Notes: a model not told the origin generated them from the sequence alone. Shown: positions 41,618-52,433, numbered from the stretch's first letter. The stretch is 64,000 nt of DNA from Tritrichomonas musculus (GCA_039105265.1 JAPFFF010000062.1:558001-622000), one strand, 5' to 3'. Numbers and translations: made by a program.

Positions 41618-44600
41618 ATGATGCTATTTTGCACATTTTTATTGTTATGCGTTCAAAATATTATTTCTACTTCCAAAAAAATTAAAAGTACGGAATGCTT
41701 AAAACCTTCTGGTACAAATGTTATAGATTTATCAGAATCTCAAGTATATGAAGCAGAAAAAAAGTACTATGGATGTAACTTACAATTAAATAATAGAGTT
41801 GATTCAAATCTTTCTCTTGTTTATCTTTATTCTTGCACTTTTAATCATATCATTTCAAATACATTGAATGGAGGTGCAATTTATATATTCAATAAAGGAG
41901 ATGGTACACCAACAGGAAATAATACTATTGATAATTGTGTGTTCAATGATTGTCAGGCTTTAAATGGTGGCGCATTATTTGCTGAAACTCAACAACATAC
42001 AAGATTTTATAATATCAAAGATTGTACATTCACAAATAATCAAGCCCAAGAAGGAGGAGGAGCTATTTATTTCAAAGCTGCATTCTCAAATATTGATGGT
42101 TGTAAATTTATTAATAACAAAGCAGGAACGAAAGGAAGTGATTTTTATTTCTTATGTAATGAACAATCAGATAAAGAAAATCCTCTTTTGATTCAATATT
42201 GTTCATTTGAACGAACTACCGAAATATCTACACAATCGATGATCTTGCTTGATTGGAATAAGAAATCAGATTTATATTTTGAAAACAATCAAGTTTATAT
42301 CACGACATCAAATAAAATATACTTTATTGAATCTGTTGGAGATTTAACTCTTGGCAATTTATCGTTTGCTCTCAATTGTATTTCACCATCCAAAGAATAT
42401 CTTTGTGATTCAACTAACACAGCATTATATAATAAAGTTTCTCAAGGATTTTCCAGCACGTGTAAAAATGTTGTTTGCCCTGAGCCACCGTCAAAAGACT
42501 ATATTGAAATTACAAAATCACAAGTATATGAAGCAGATAATCGATATTATGGATGCAATTTAAGATTAGAAAGAGTTGATTCAAACCTTTCAATTATTTA
42601 TCTTTATTCTTGCACTTTTAATCATATCAATTCAAATACATTGAATGGAGGTGCAATTTATATATTTAATAAAGGTTCTGGAATGCCATCAGGAAACAGC
42701 ACAATTGATAGTTGTTCTTTCAATGATTGTCAAGCATTAAATGGTGGTGCATTATTTGTTGAAACTGAACAATCAGTTCGTTTTTATAATATCAAAGATT
42801 GTACATTCACAAATAATCAAGCCCAAGAAGGAGGAGGAGCTATTTATTTCAAAGCTGCATTCTCAAATATTGATGGTTGTAAGTTTATTAATAACAAAGC
42901 AGGAACGAAAGGAAGTGAATTATACTATGAATGTTATGAGAGCCAAGATTATGAACGACCACTTTTGATTCAATATTGTTCATTTGAACGAACTTCCACA
43001 ATATCTACACCATCGATGATTTTCCTTGATTGGAATAAGAAATCAGATTTATTTTTCGAAAGTAATGATATTAATATCACCTCATCCAATAAAGTATACT
43101 TATTTGAATCCACTGGAAATTTGGCCTATGGAAACTTATCTGCCCAAATAAATTGCATTTCGCCATCCAAAGAAAATCTTTGTGATAAAACAAGTAATGA
43201 AGCCTTATATAATAAACTTGAACAAGGATTTTCAGATACATGTAATCTAGTTACTTGCCCAGGATTGCCAACACAAAATTATCTTGAAATTAAGGCATCA
43301 ACAGTATTTGAACCAGGAAAACGTTATTATGGATGCAATTTGAGATTGAAGAGGATTGATTCAAATTTATCTATAATTTATCTTTATTCCTGCACCTTTA
43401 ATCGTATTAATTCAAATACATTGAATGGAGGAGCAATTTATATATTCAATAAAAGAGATGATACACCATCAGGAAATAATACTATCGATAATTGTGTGTT
43501 CAATGATTGTCAAGCATTAAATGGTGGTGCATTATTTATTGAAACTCAACAATCAGTTCGTTTTTATAATATCAAAGATTGTACATTCACAAATAATCAA
43601 GCCCAAGAAGGAGGAGGAGCTATTTATTTCAAAGCTGCATTCTCAAACATTGATAACTGTACATTTCTTAATAATAGAGCAGGAACAAAAGGAGGAAGTG
43701 AATTATACTATGAATGTTATGAGAGCCAAGATTATGAACGACCACTTTTAATTCAATATTGTTCATTTGAGCGAACTGCCAAAGTATCCACACCATCGAT
43801 GATTTTCCTTGATTGGAACAAGAAATCAGATTTATTTTTCGAAAACAACAAGGCAGAAATCATTTCATCAAGTAAAATATATTTATTTGAATCAATAGGC
43901 GACTTAACTCTTGGCAATTTATCTTTTACATCAAATTGCATTTCACCATCAAAAGAATATATTTGTGATCAAACAAATAATGCAGTTTTATATAACAAAG
44001 CAGAAATTGAGTTTTCTGATAAATGCCAACAAGTTATTTGCCCAGCTTTGCCAAATGGATATAAAAATATTACAGAACCACAAGTATATGAAGCAGGAAA
44101 AAAGTACTATGGATGTAACTTACAATTAAATAATAGAGTTGATTCAAATCTTTCTCTTGTTTATCTTTATTCTTGCACCTTTAATCATATCATTTCAAAT
44201 ACATTGAATGGAGGTGCAATTTATATATTCAATAAAGGAGATGGTACACCAACAGGAAATAATACCATCGATAATTGTATGTTCAATGATTGTCAAGCAT
44301 TAAATGGTGGCGCATTATTTGTTGAAACTCAACAACATACAAGATTTTATAATATCAAAGATTGTACATTCACAAATAATCAAGCCCAAGAAGGAGGAGG
44401 AGCTATTTATTTCAAAGCTGCATTCTCAAATATTGATGGTTGTAAATTTATTAATAACAAAGCAGGAACGAAAGGAAGTGATTTTTATTTCTTATGTAAT
44501 GAACAATCAGATAAAGAAAATCCTCTTTTGATTCAATATTGTTCATTTGAACGAACTACCGAAATATCTACACAATCGATGATCTTGCTTGATTGGAATA

Positions 44601-46615
44601 AGAAATCAGATTTATATTTTGAAAACAATCAAGTTTATATCACGACATCAAATAAAATATACTTTATTGAATCTGTTGGAGATTTAACTCTTGGCAATTT
44701 ATCGTTTGCTCTCAATTGTATTTCACCATCCAAAGAATATCTTTGTGATTCAACTAACACAGCATTATATAATAAAGTTTCTCAAGGATTTTCCAGCACG
44801 TGTAAAAATGTTGTTTGCCCTGAGCCGCCTGGATTAAGTTATCTTGATATCAAAACATTGAAAGTATTTGAACAAGGAAATCGATATTATGGATGCAATT
44901 TAAGATTAGAAAGAGTTGATTCAAATCTTTCAATTATTTATCTTTATTCTTGCACCTTTAATCATATCAATTCAAATACATTAAATGGAGGTGCAATTTA
45001 TATATTTAATAAAGGTTCTGGAATGCCATCAGGAAACAGCACAATTGATAGTTGTTCTTTCAATGATTGTCAAGCATTAAATGGTGGCGCATTATTCATT
45101 GAAACTCAACAATCAGTTCGTTTTTATAATATCAAAGATTGTACATTTACAAATAATCAAGCCCAAGAAGGAGGAGGAGCTATTTATTTCAAAGCTGCAT
45201 TCTCAAATATTGATGGTTGTACATTTCTTAACAACAAAGCATCTACGAAAGGAGGCAGCGAAATTTATTATCAATGTAATGAACAAACAGATTATGAACG
45301 ACCACTTTTGATTCAATATTGTTCATTTGAACGAACATCCACAATATCTACACCATCGTTGATTTTCCTTGATTGGAACGAAAAATCAGATTTATTTTTC
45401 GAAAACAATAAAGTCGATATTACTTCATCAAGTAAAATATACTTATTTGAATCAACAGGTGATATAACTGCTGGAAATTTGTCAGCATCAAGAAATTGTA
45501 TTTCACCAGACAAAGAATACATTTGTGATTCAACAAACTCAGCTCTACTTAACAAATTAATCAGAGGATTTCCTTATTTATGTGTTCTTCCTGACGATAT
45601 TGTATTAGATGATTCTAATTGTACAAAAGATAATCGTTGCCAAAATATCGTCACTGAAGAAGAGTATCATCATGTTACAGTTATACGTTCAGAATTCACA
45701 AGCTTTGAACATGCCGAAAATGGAGGCGCTATTTATATGGTTAACTGTGGATTGACATGTAAAGGAGGAGTTTTCACTACATGCAAGGCACTAAATGGTG
45801 GTGGAGGTGGTATTTTTATTTATAATGATCTTGACATTTATAATAATGTTAATCTTACTGATCTTCATTTTGAGTCATGTCAAGCTTCTTTCGGTGGTGC
45901 TGTTTATGTTTATACAAAATCAGAATATCATGAAACCAGTATTATGCGATGCACTTTTGAAAAGAATGAAGTTATTTCTAGCTCTTCAAGTAAATTGTTT
46001 GGAGGAAGTGCTGTTTATTTAACAACATTAAATGCAGAGATCATTGCATGTTCATTTACAGGCAATCATGGAAAAGGAGGAGCACTTAAAATTAATGAAA
46101 ATTTCGATGAAGTTCCACCTAAAAACAACAAATTGGCTAAGATATTAACAACACAAAATCATAACATAAAAGGTTCAATTCATATATCAAGTTGTAAATT
46201 TGAAATAAATGAAAAAGATCAATGCTCATTCTATTATGCATTTGGAAATAAACACATCCAAACTGATGTTAATGATTGCACTTTTACAGGTAAATTGGCT
46301 AAAAATTCATATCACGTTGATGGCCAATCAAATGCCAAAACAACTCCAAGAATTAACTTCCAAAATTGCAAATTCTCTTCAGATTCAAAGCATGCATTGA
46401 ATAGAAGTGCTTTCAAGATTGATATGAAAAATCAAGTTTTCAATTATGGAAGCAACAAGAATGAAATCCTAAGAAAGAGAGTTTTGATTTCTCTTGCAAC
46501 TGTTGGCGTTTTTTGCATTGCAGTAATGTCAGCATTAATTATGAAAAAGAAAAATATGCCAAATGAAATTTATGACCAAACATTAATCAACGATGAAGTT
46601 CAAATTCAATTATAA
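41618..46615 (+). CDS. Pmp-like surface protein with five long internal repeats
   Basis: 1665 residues. A signal peptide (MMLFCTFLLLCVQNIISTS) is followed by five repeats of about 260 residues. Each contains the polymorphic-outer-membrane-protein signatures GGAIYIFN, GGALFxETxQ and CTFTNNQAQEGGGAIYF, then CISPSKExxCD. A sixth, diverged region (about 1320-1610) keeps GGAIYM and GGAVYV motifs. One membrane helix (VLISLATVGVFCIAVMSALI) and a ~20-residue cytoplasmic tail (DQTLINDEVQIQL) end the protein. The fold is a right-handed beta-helix exposed on the surface, as in the large Pmp-like family of trichomonads; an adhesive role is inferred. Repeats 1 and 4 are nearly identical in DNA, so recent conversion or duplication has acted. 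Confidence 0.9.
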   Translation: MMLFCTFLLLCVQNIISTSKKIKSTECLKPSGTNVIDLSESQVYEAEKKYYGCNLQLNNRVDSNLSLVYLYSCTFNHIISNTLNGGAIYIFNKGDGTPTGNNTIDNCVFNDCQALNGGALFAETQQHTRFYNIKDCTFTNNQAQEGGGAIYFKAAFSNIDGCKFINNKAGTKGSDFYFLCNEQSDKENPLLIQYCSFERTTEISTQSMILLDWNKKSDLYFENNQVYITTSNKIYFIESVGDLTLGNLSFALNCISPSKEYLCDSTNTALYNKVSQGFSSTCKNVVCPEPPSKDYIEITKSQVYEADNRYYGCNLRLERVDSNLSIIYLYSCTFNHINSNTLNGGAIYIFNKGSGMPSGNSTIDSCSFNDCQALNGGALFVETEQSVRFYNIKDCTFTNNQAQEGGGAIYFKAAFSNIDGCKFINNKAGTKGSELYYECYESQDYERPLLIQYCSFERTSTISTPSMIFLDWNKKSDLFFESNDINITSSNKVYLFESTGNLAYGNLSAQINCISPSKENLCDKTSNEALYNKLEQGFSDTCNLVTCPGLPTQNYLEIKASTVFEPGKRYYGCNLRLKRIDSNLSIIYLYSCTFNRINSNTLNGGAIYIFNKRDDTPSGNNTIDNCVFNDCQALNGGALFIETQQSVRFYNIKDCTFTNNQAQEGGGAIYFKAAFSNIDNCTFLNNRAGTKGGSELYYECYESQDYERPLLIQYCSFERTAKVSTPSMIFLDWNKKSDLFFENNKAEIISSSKIYLFESIGDLTLGNLSFTSNCISPSKEYICDQTNNAVLYNKAEIEFSDKCQQVICPALPNGYKNITEPQVYEAGKKYYGCNLQLNNRVDSNLSLVYLYSCTFNHIISNTLNGGAIYIFNKGDGTPTGNNTIDNCMFNDCQALNGGALFVETQQHTRFYNIKDCTFTNNQAQEGGGAIYFKAAFSNIDGCKFINNKAGTKGSDFYFLCNEQSDKENPLLIQYCSFERTTEISTQSMILLDWNKKSDLYFENNQVYITTSNKIYFIESVGDLTLGNLSFALNCISPSKEYLCDSTNTALYNKVSQGFSSTCKNVVCPEPPGLSYLDIKTLKVFEQGNRYYGCNLRLERVDSNLSIIYLYSCTFNHINSNTLNGGAIYIFNKGSGMPSGNSTIDSCSFNDCQALNGGALFIETQQSVRFYNIKDCTFTNNQAQEGGGAIYFKAAFSNIDGCTFLNNKASTKGGSEIYYQCNEQTDYERPLLIQYCSFERTSTISTPSLIFLDWNEKSDLFFENNKVDITSSSKIYLFESTGDITAGNLSASRNCISPDKEYICDSTNSALLNKLIRGFPYLCVLPDDIVLDDSNCTKDNRCQNIVTEEEYHHVTVIRSEFTSFEHAENGGAIYMVNCGLTCKGGVFTTCKALNGGGGGIFIYNDLDIYNNVNLTDLHFESCQASFGGAVYVYTKSEYHETSIMRCTFEKNEVISSSSSKLFGGSAVYLTTLNAEIIACSFTGNHGKGGALKINENFDEVPPKNNKLAKILTTQNHNIKGSIHISSCKFEINEKDQCSFYYAFGNKHIQTDVNDCTFTGKLAKNSYHVDGQSNAKTTPRINFQNCKFSSDSKHALNRSAFKIDMKNQVFNYGSNKNEILRKRVLISLATVGVFCIAVMSALIMKKKNMPNEIYDQTLINDEVQIQL
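41700..45590 (+). repeat. Five ~780-bp tandem coding repeats
   Basis: The unit boundaries fall near 41730, 42510, 43290, 44070 and 44850. The tract 41986-42486 is repeated 2340 bases (three units) later, at 44326-44826, with almost no change. Other unit pairs differ at many sites. Confidence 0.9.
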
Positions 46616-46878
46616 AATAAACATTTAAACGATACTTAAAATATTTGTATTTGCCTTATTTAAAAAAATTATACTTTGTATAGAATTGGTAAACGTAATG
46701 CTTAAAAATATAATTAATTAAAAAGGTTGTTTTGAGTACATTGCAAACAAACAAGTGAATGAAAATAATCTTCAAAAGCATTACTTATAAAGTTTTAATA
46801 TTTATATATTAATAATGATATTAATAATATCAAGTAAAAGATAAAATAAATAAACAAATATTTATTAAAGAATGCAGT

Positions 46879-48192
46879 TTACTGACTGATTTGACCATAA
46901 AATTCAATTCGGCTCATGTAAAGTGCATCGGTATTGCCCCAATTTTTGCCACTAGTGCTGATTCGAATGAATTTGAATTCGTGTTCTTCATTGTTCGAAA
47001 CTGGAAATGTGTGAACAATATTCGCACCATTCAGCAGAGAGCAGTCTTTCTGTTCATCAAGTTTTTCCCATTCCCTTCCATCTTCAGACCCTTCAACAAT
47101 CCAACTTCTCAAATGATACGAACTATAGTAAATTGACCTTATTGTGTAATGGGTTGGAATTATTCGACGTTTTACAAATTCAAAACAAACCCATGAATTA
47201 GGTTTATTACTGGTGCCAAGATACGAAGTATCATCGCTAAGAATATAGGAGGGAGTTCCATCAAAACTCGATGATGAAGTTGGTTTGACTTCACTGTCAA
47301 TGTTTGATTTGAATGAATTCAAAATTCCTTCAAATTCTCTGTTCAAATAAGGAAAACTCAAAAATTCTTCTCGTTTTTTATCTTTAGATTTAGATTTCTG
47401 TCCTTTTCGGTATCGTTTAACTTTCAATTCTTCATTCTTCACAATTTCTCTTCTCAGACGATTCGAAATTGAATTCCAAACTTCACTTGTCAAATCACAA
47501 ATATTAAAAATATTAAGAAAAGTATCAATTGAATTTATTTCAACATTCGAAAAGTAGACATAGCTGTAAAGAATTGATGTTTCGGTGCCTTGCTTGTATA
47601 CTTCATTGATAAATTCAAGAAGTTCGTCTTCAGTGTCAAGTTGCAAATTATTATTTTGGAAAATGTCTTGAAGAACTTCAATTGGTAGGTTAGAAAGATT
47701 TTGTTTATGCTGTTTGAGTATTTCGGGAAAGTTTGATGATATAAAATCGATTTCGCTTTCATATTGCTTTGAATAAAAAAGTGGTGAGAGGAAATGTTTG
47801 TTAAATTGTTCGAAAATATTGTCAATAGTAAGTTTTGGCGTTGGTATTTCGATATTAAATGAATCTGTCTCGAGTTCTTGTATGATTTCACTGAAAAATG
47901 GAAGGTCGTTTTCGTTGAGATTTAGTTCTTTAAAATTTTGAAGATTGATGAATCGATTAAAATCTCCTTTCGTTTCCGTATTGATTAAATATGTGCTCAT
48001 CGTTGGATCTGAATAATGAATTTTGGAAATTTTTGGTGAGAGTAGATCAGCAAAGATGAAACTTGTATGATATTCTTCCCCATTCACAATAAATAAAAAG
48101 TCTTTTGGATATTTATCAAGAGGTACATGCAATATTGAAGAATCTTGAAGTTTGATTGTTTGATTCATGAATAAAATTACCAAATAAACCAT
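46879..48192 (-). CDS. BTB-like/discoidin (F5/8 type C) domain protein
   Basis: 437 residues if the first ATG (48192) is used; a second ATG at 48168 (MNQTIKLQDSS) is as plausible. The N-terminal ~100 residues resemble a BTB/POZ-like module (YPKDFLFIVNGEEYHTSFIFADLLSPKIS), a helical middle follows, and the C-terminal ~130 residues form a discoidin domain (NSWVCFEFVKRRIIPTHYTI, LRSWIVEGSEDGREWEKL, FKFIRISTSGKNWG). The layout recalls the many BTB-F5/8C proteins of trichomonads and animal BTBD9. It is probably intracellular, acting as adaptor or ligand binder. A paralogue lies at 55468-56823. No signal peptide. Confidence 0.75.
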   Translation of the reverse strand: MVYLVILFMNQTIKLQDSSILHVPLDKYPKDFLFIVNGEEYHTSFIFADLLSPKISKIHYSDPTMSTYLINTETKGDFNRFINLQNFKELNLNENDLPFFSEIIQELETDSFNIEIPTPKLTIDNIFEQFNKHFLSPLFYSKQYESEIDFISSNFPEILKQHKQNLSNLPIEVLQDIFQNNNLQLDTEDELLEFINEVYKQGTETSILYSYVYFSNVEINSIDTFLNIFNICDLTSEVWNSISNRLRREIVKNEELKVKRYRKGQKSKSKDKKREEFLSFPYLNREFEGILNSFKSNIDSEVKPTSSSSFDGTPSYILSDDTSYLGTSNKPNSWVCFEFVKRRIIPTHYTIRSIYYSSYHLRSWIVEGSEDGREWEKLDEQKDCSLLNGANIVHTFPVSNNEEHEFKFIRISTSGKNWGNTDALYMSRIEFYGQISQ

Positions 48193-49721
48193 TCAAATTT
48201 TTAAATAGAGAAAACAAATAAATGAATATAATAAATATGAAAAATTTCATGTTGTTAAAGAATCAAAATCAACAATATTGATGACACTCCAATTAAAAGC
48301 CTCACAATCAATCAAAAATTTTTTCAAGAATTTTCATATAAATTGATATCAAAAAATCATCAATGAAACATAGAACTGTTTGAAAAAAAACGGCCCTGCT
48401 TTTTCTTTTAATCTTCAGATATTATATAGATATATATTTGAACAATACATTGCTTAATTTTCAAGCTGTTTGGACTTGCCAATTTTGAAAAAATGACAAA
48501 TTATTTGCATTTTTTTATCATATCTTATTATAACTAAAATAATAATTTTTAATATCACATGCGTATTAGAAATGTTTAAATTAAAAAAGTTGAATAATGA
48601 TATTTTTTGAGATATTTTAGTTTTTAGTAAAAAAACGGAAAGATGTACATTTTTAACGGTGATGCAGATTGCCCCTATCTTTAATTTTTTTTAATCTCAT
48701 TTATTATTGTGTAAGGTATCTTGCTTATTTATTATAATTTAAAAAAATTCTTAAGATTAAAAATTAAAAGCATTTTAAGTTAAAAAGCATCAAAGAGATT
48801 AACGTCTTTGTTTTAATTTTTCAATGATATTTTCAATTTTTTTCAGAAAACACATACAATTAAAACAAAATAATTGAAATATAAATATTCTATTTATTAT
48901 TATGCATAATTATATTTTTATGAAAAATATAAAATTGAAATATTATATAAAAAATAATGCACAGTATATTTTATTTAGCACCCAAAAAATTAAAATAAAA
49001 TTATTTTCAATTTTTTCAAGTTTGAAAATTTTTTATCGCTATATTAATATAATGAGTTATAAGTATTATATCATTACTTGTCCCCAAAGAAAATATGAAC
49101 TAATATTCATTTCACATGAAAAACAATGAAAAAGAGTTTTATCTTAAATAAAATTGGGATTTATATGCTTAATAATGCATATATATGTATAATATTGCAT
49201 ATTATTATGTTTAATATAATTTTATTAAAATTTTAGATAATGATATTTCAAATTGAATCATGTTGTTTATTGATTGAATCTTTTATTCTGAATCATATAT
49301 CGGGTGAAGATGAAAAAACATTCGAATAATCATATTATTCCAAAAAAGAATATTTAATTACTTAATTTAATAATATGTATTATTAAGTTTACAAAAGAGC
49401 AAAAAAGTTCAAGACTTTTTTTTCTATTGTACGATACAAGGTCAATATTGACCTAAACCGCCATGAGCATTTACGATTACGGGCGATTACGATTTCCCAA
49501 ATATATGATTCTTGTTATTTAAACCAATGAATAAAATATATTCAGAATATATTTTCTAAAATATATTTTTTATTTAATTTAAAAATTGTTCAAAGCACCT
49601 CAAAAGAAACTTATATTTTTCATTTTTTTAAAAACAACACTTTTGAATTAAAACACCCTCTCAAAAAATATCAACCTTCTCTCAAAATTTTGAATATTCT
49701 TTTATTTATTTTTTTTTTTTT
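48193..49721. other. Intergenic, AT-rich, no gene seen
   Basis: About 1.5 kb. A 75-codon frame at 48902 has the composition of AT-rich non-coding DNA. Small higher-GC stretches near 48658 (TGCAGATTGCCCC) and 49455-49500 may be transposon remnants; no ends are recognised. Confidence 0.45.
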
Positions 49722-49730
49722 TCATTTTTT
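49722..49730 (+). promoter_or_regulatory. Initiator-like element (TCATTTTTT)
   Basis: The presumed +1 A at 49724 is 18 bases before the ATG at 49742. Confidence 0.5.
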
Positions 49731-49741
49731 AATAAAAGAAT

Positions 49742-50875
49742 ATGACCCAGTTAGTCGAATCTCTGAATAAATTTAGCTTAGAGACATTACAGCGTACAAA
49801 CACAGAGGACAGAAAAGAAAACACTGTTTTTTCTCCTTACTCTGCATTTGTTTGTGTCGCTATGTCAACCCCTCTCTTCAAGAACGAAACCCGAGCAGAA
49901 ATTTTAAAGTCTCTCCAAATAGATGTTGATCAATCACAAGTAGAAACCGTCTTACAACAACTTCGTGATCTTATCAATAAGGAAAACACAGACAAAGTAT
50001 CAAGTTCAAATCGAATTTGGGCCAATCAAATCTTTGATTTTAGTCCTGAAACATTTGCACCCAACGAAAAAATATTAGGCATACCAATTGAAAAAGTTCA
50101 ATTTCCACAACCCGCTTGTGATAAGATTAATGAAGAAGTCAACCGAACTACAAAAGGAATGATTAATAAATTGGTTGAACCATCTGATGTTGGATCTGAT
50201 TCAGCTATTGTATTACTTAATGCGATATATTTCAAGGCAGAATGGGAAAAGAAATTTGATATTGACCCCTCTTCAAATTCACCAGAAAACAAAAACTTTA
50301 CTCTTGCAGATGGAACCAAAATTCATGCATGTATGCTTCGATCATTTAAACGTGATCTTCCTTATGCAGAAGACGATAAATTCAAAGTTTTATCAATTCC
50401 ATACTTGCATAATCAATATGATTTCGTTATTGTTTTGCCAAAAGATAATTCAGCTTCAGGATATGATGAATTAACAAAAATAACATACGACCAGTTAAAT
50501 AACAACTATTTGACTAAATTACGAAAGAGAAAAGTCAACATTATTTTACCTAAATTTACATTTGAGTCAAAAATTCAATTAAATGGAATATTTCAGTCAC
50601 TTGGTCTTAATAAAGCATTTACAGATTGCGCAGAATGTGCAGATCCAAAGGTATCTTACTACATTACCTCAATCATTCAAAAAGCAAAGATCATTCTTGA
50701 TGAGAATGGAACAGAAGCAGCAGCAGCAACTGGAATGATGATGAGAATGAGGCGTGCAATACAACCTGATCCAATTGAAGAAGTTTTTGCAGATCACCCA
50801 TTCGTTTACTTACTCAGAAATAAAACTACTAATTCAATCTTATTCGAAGGTTTTGTTAAAAATCCTTCTTCATAA
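49742..50875 (+). CDS. Serpin (serine-protease inhibitor) with an Arg-rich reactive loop
   Basis: 377 residues, the normal length for a serpin core. Typical motifs are TVFSPYSAF near the start, VLLNAIYFKAEWEKKF in the middle, LPKFTFES, and the C-terminal ADHPFVYLLRNKTTNSILFEGFV. The reactive-centre hinge is GTEAAAATG, the pattern of inhibitory serpins. The loop continues MMMRMRRAIQPDPIEE, so the scissile bond lies near an Arg; RMRR matches the R-x-R/K-R cleavage motif of furin-type proteases. No signal peptide is present, so a cytosolic clade-B-like role, or release by another route, is expected. Serpins are sparse in protists but known in trichomonads. Target protease is inferred only. Confidence 0.92.
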   Translation: MTQLVESLNKFSLETLQRTNTEDRKENTVFSPYSAFVCVAMSTPLFKNETRAEILKSLQIDVDQSQVETVLQQLRDLINKENTDKVSSSNRIWANQIFDFSPETFAPNEKILGIPIEKVQFPQPACDKINEEVNRTTKGMINKLVEPSDVGSDSAIVLLNAIYFKAEWEKKFDIDPSSNSPENKNFTLADGTKIHACMLRSFKRDLPYAEDDKFKVLSIPYLHNQYDFVIVLPKDNSASGYDELTKITYDQLNNNYLTKLRKRKVNIILPKFTFESKIQLNGIFQSLGLNKAFTDCAECADPKVSYYITSIIQKAKIILDENGTEAAAATGMMMRMRRAIQPDPIEEVFADHPFVYLLRNKTTNSILFEGFVKNPSS

Positions 50876-51161
50876 AAAAAAACTAATTATCATTTGAATT
50901 TAATTAAAAAAAAAGTTCATCTTGCTTATTTTCTAACTTTTATTTGATATTAATGAAACCAGATAACATCACAGATCATTACTGGTGTTTGATTTAAAAA
51001 AATTTGGAAAAAAGATCCATCATATTCCAAATCATTACATATTTGAGCAATTTGGCATGAAAAAGAGTTAGAATAACTCCTATTAATAATACAATAAAAA
51101 GTGAATTAAAAAAAATTAAATATATGAAAATAAATATATGATAAAAAGATAATATATATAA
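50876..51161. other. Intergenic between serpin and tRNA-Pro
   Basis: AT-rich. Its last ~40 bases (GATAAAAAGATAATATATAT before the tRNA) are repeated upstream of the second tRNA-Pro and may carry the Pol III upstream signal. Confidence 0.4.
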
Positions 51162-51232
51162 GGGAGATTGGTCTAAAGGTAGGGCACGCACTCTGGGAGT
51201 GTGAAGGTTTAGGTTCGAATCCTAGGTCTCCC
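51162..51232 (+). tRNA. tRNA-Pro (UGG), copy 1
   Basis: 71 nt. The acceptor GGGAGAT pairs with GTCTCCC, the anticodon arm is CGCAC-TCTGGGA-GTGTG with anticodon TGG, and the T-arm loop is TTCGAAT. A run of seven or eight T follows as terminator. With this fold position 33 is C, not the near-universal U. A one-base shift gives anticodon GGG with U33 but a poorer stem; both read proline. Confidence 0.92.
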
Positions 51233-51644
51233 ATTTTTTTGGTAGTTTTTCAAAAATTTTCTTTATTAATTAATTAATTAAAGTCTTTATTTAAATAAAA
51301 CAGTTAACCATTTTCAAAGCGGTGGTGATTTTGATTATATTGAAATAGCAGATGTAAAACTTACTAAAAAACCTTTTAAGGCACTAAAAAAAGAGTCATA
51401 ACAAAAAGTGACGCTTTCTCAATTTCCTGAACTCTATTAAATTTGGTTCCAGTAGCCATTTACTTTGGTTTTGCTTGATTCATTTGCCATGAAAAATTAT
51501 TTTTCGAATTTCCTCTATTTGCTTGCAGGTTTGCTCATCAAGGAATTTTTTTCTGAACAAAGGACTTTATTCAAAAAGTGTCCACAAATTAACCATCTCA
51601 ATCTGTATATGCACAATTCTATGGATCAATAAAATTGGTTCTTA

Positions 51645-51719
51645 TTCTTTCAGATGATGTTCATCATTGACACAAATCATAATTCCTTCTTCTGTAGCTG
51701 GAATTGGAGATTCTACTAT
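51645..51719 (+). pseudogene. Orphan BspA repeat fragment
   Basis: The plus strand reads CSSLTQIIIPSSVAGIGDST, a single BspA unit, after an in-frame stop and before loss of similarity. It matches the arrays at 13330-15060 and 23829-25274 closely but belongs to no gene. Confidence 0.7.
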
Positions 51720-51889
51720 CGAACCCTGACCATCTCTAAAAAAATAACTTTTGAAATAGGGAGGTCAACCGTAAAATTTTTGTCAAAATTTTAAAGCAAA
51801 CTTAAAATCTGAGAATTTTTGTATAATAATTATAGAACTATATAGTTCATTGAATATACTATTTATTAAAAATATTTTTTCCTAATTTT

Positions 51890-52433
51890 ATCTATAGGGC
51901 CAAAAAAGGCAAAGCATTAAAGTTGTTATGACTTGTGGTTTGAAAATTGAGTTATTTCTTAAAAATTTTCAGTAAATTCATTAAGATAATTAATAAAAGA
52001 CTTTGTTCTGCCATTGAAATGATTATAAAACAAGTTTAAATGTGATAATTTTATAATTCTGCTCTTTAATTACATAAAATGTTATATGATTGTTATATTC
52101 TAAATGATTATATGAAATTGATGCAAATGTAATAAAAATATTAAAAAATAAGAGAGAAAATATATTAAAAATTAATTTTATGATAGATTGAAATATATAT
52201 CAATGATTATATTATTTTGATATTTAAATAATTTAAATTGTGATTCAAAAATTAATTTTAGATTGATTACCTAAGCAAATAAATATTTTCATAATAACCT
52301 TCTTGAATAAAACTTAAAATATTAATCAATGTGATTCAAATAATCATAAAAGCCACTTTTTTATAAAATGGTGAATTATGGTTAATTTTTTTTTAATTTT
52401 CAAAAAGTTGTTGCCTTTTGTGGACCTATAGAT
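51890..52433. mobile_element. Short inverted-terminal-repeat element (MITE-like)
   Basis: Ends ATCTATAGGGCCAAAAAAGG and, reverse complemented, ATCTATAGGTCCACAAAAGG are inverted over ~22 bp with two differences. The body (~545 bp) is AT-rich and non-coding. No clear target duplication was found, so the superfamily is unknown. Confidence 0.6.

Noticed and set aside
48902-49129. 75-codon frame
   Set aside because: Ile/Lys/Tyr-dominated translation typical of AT-rich intergenic DNA; no context.
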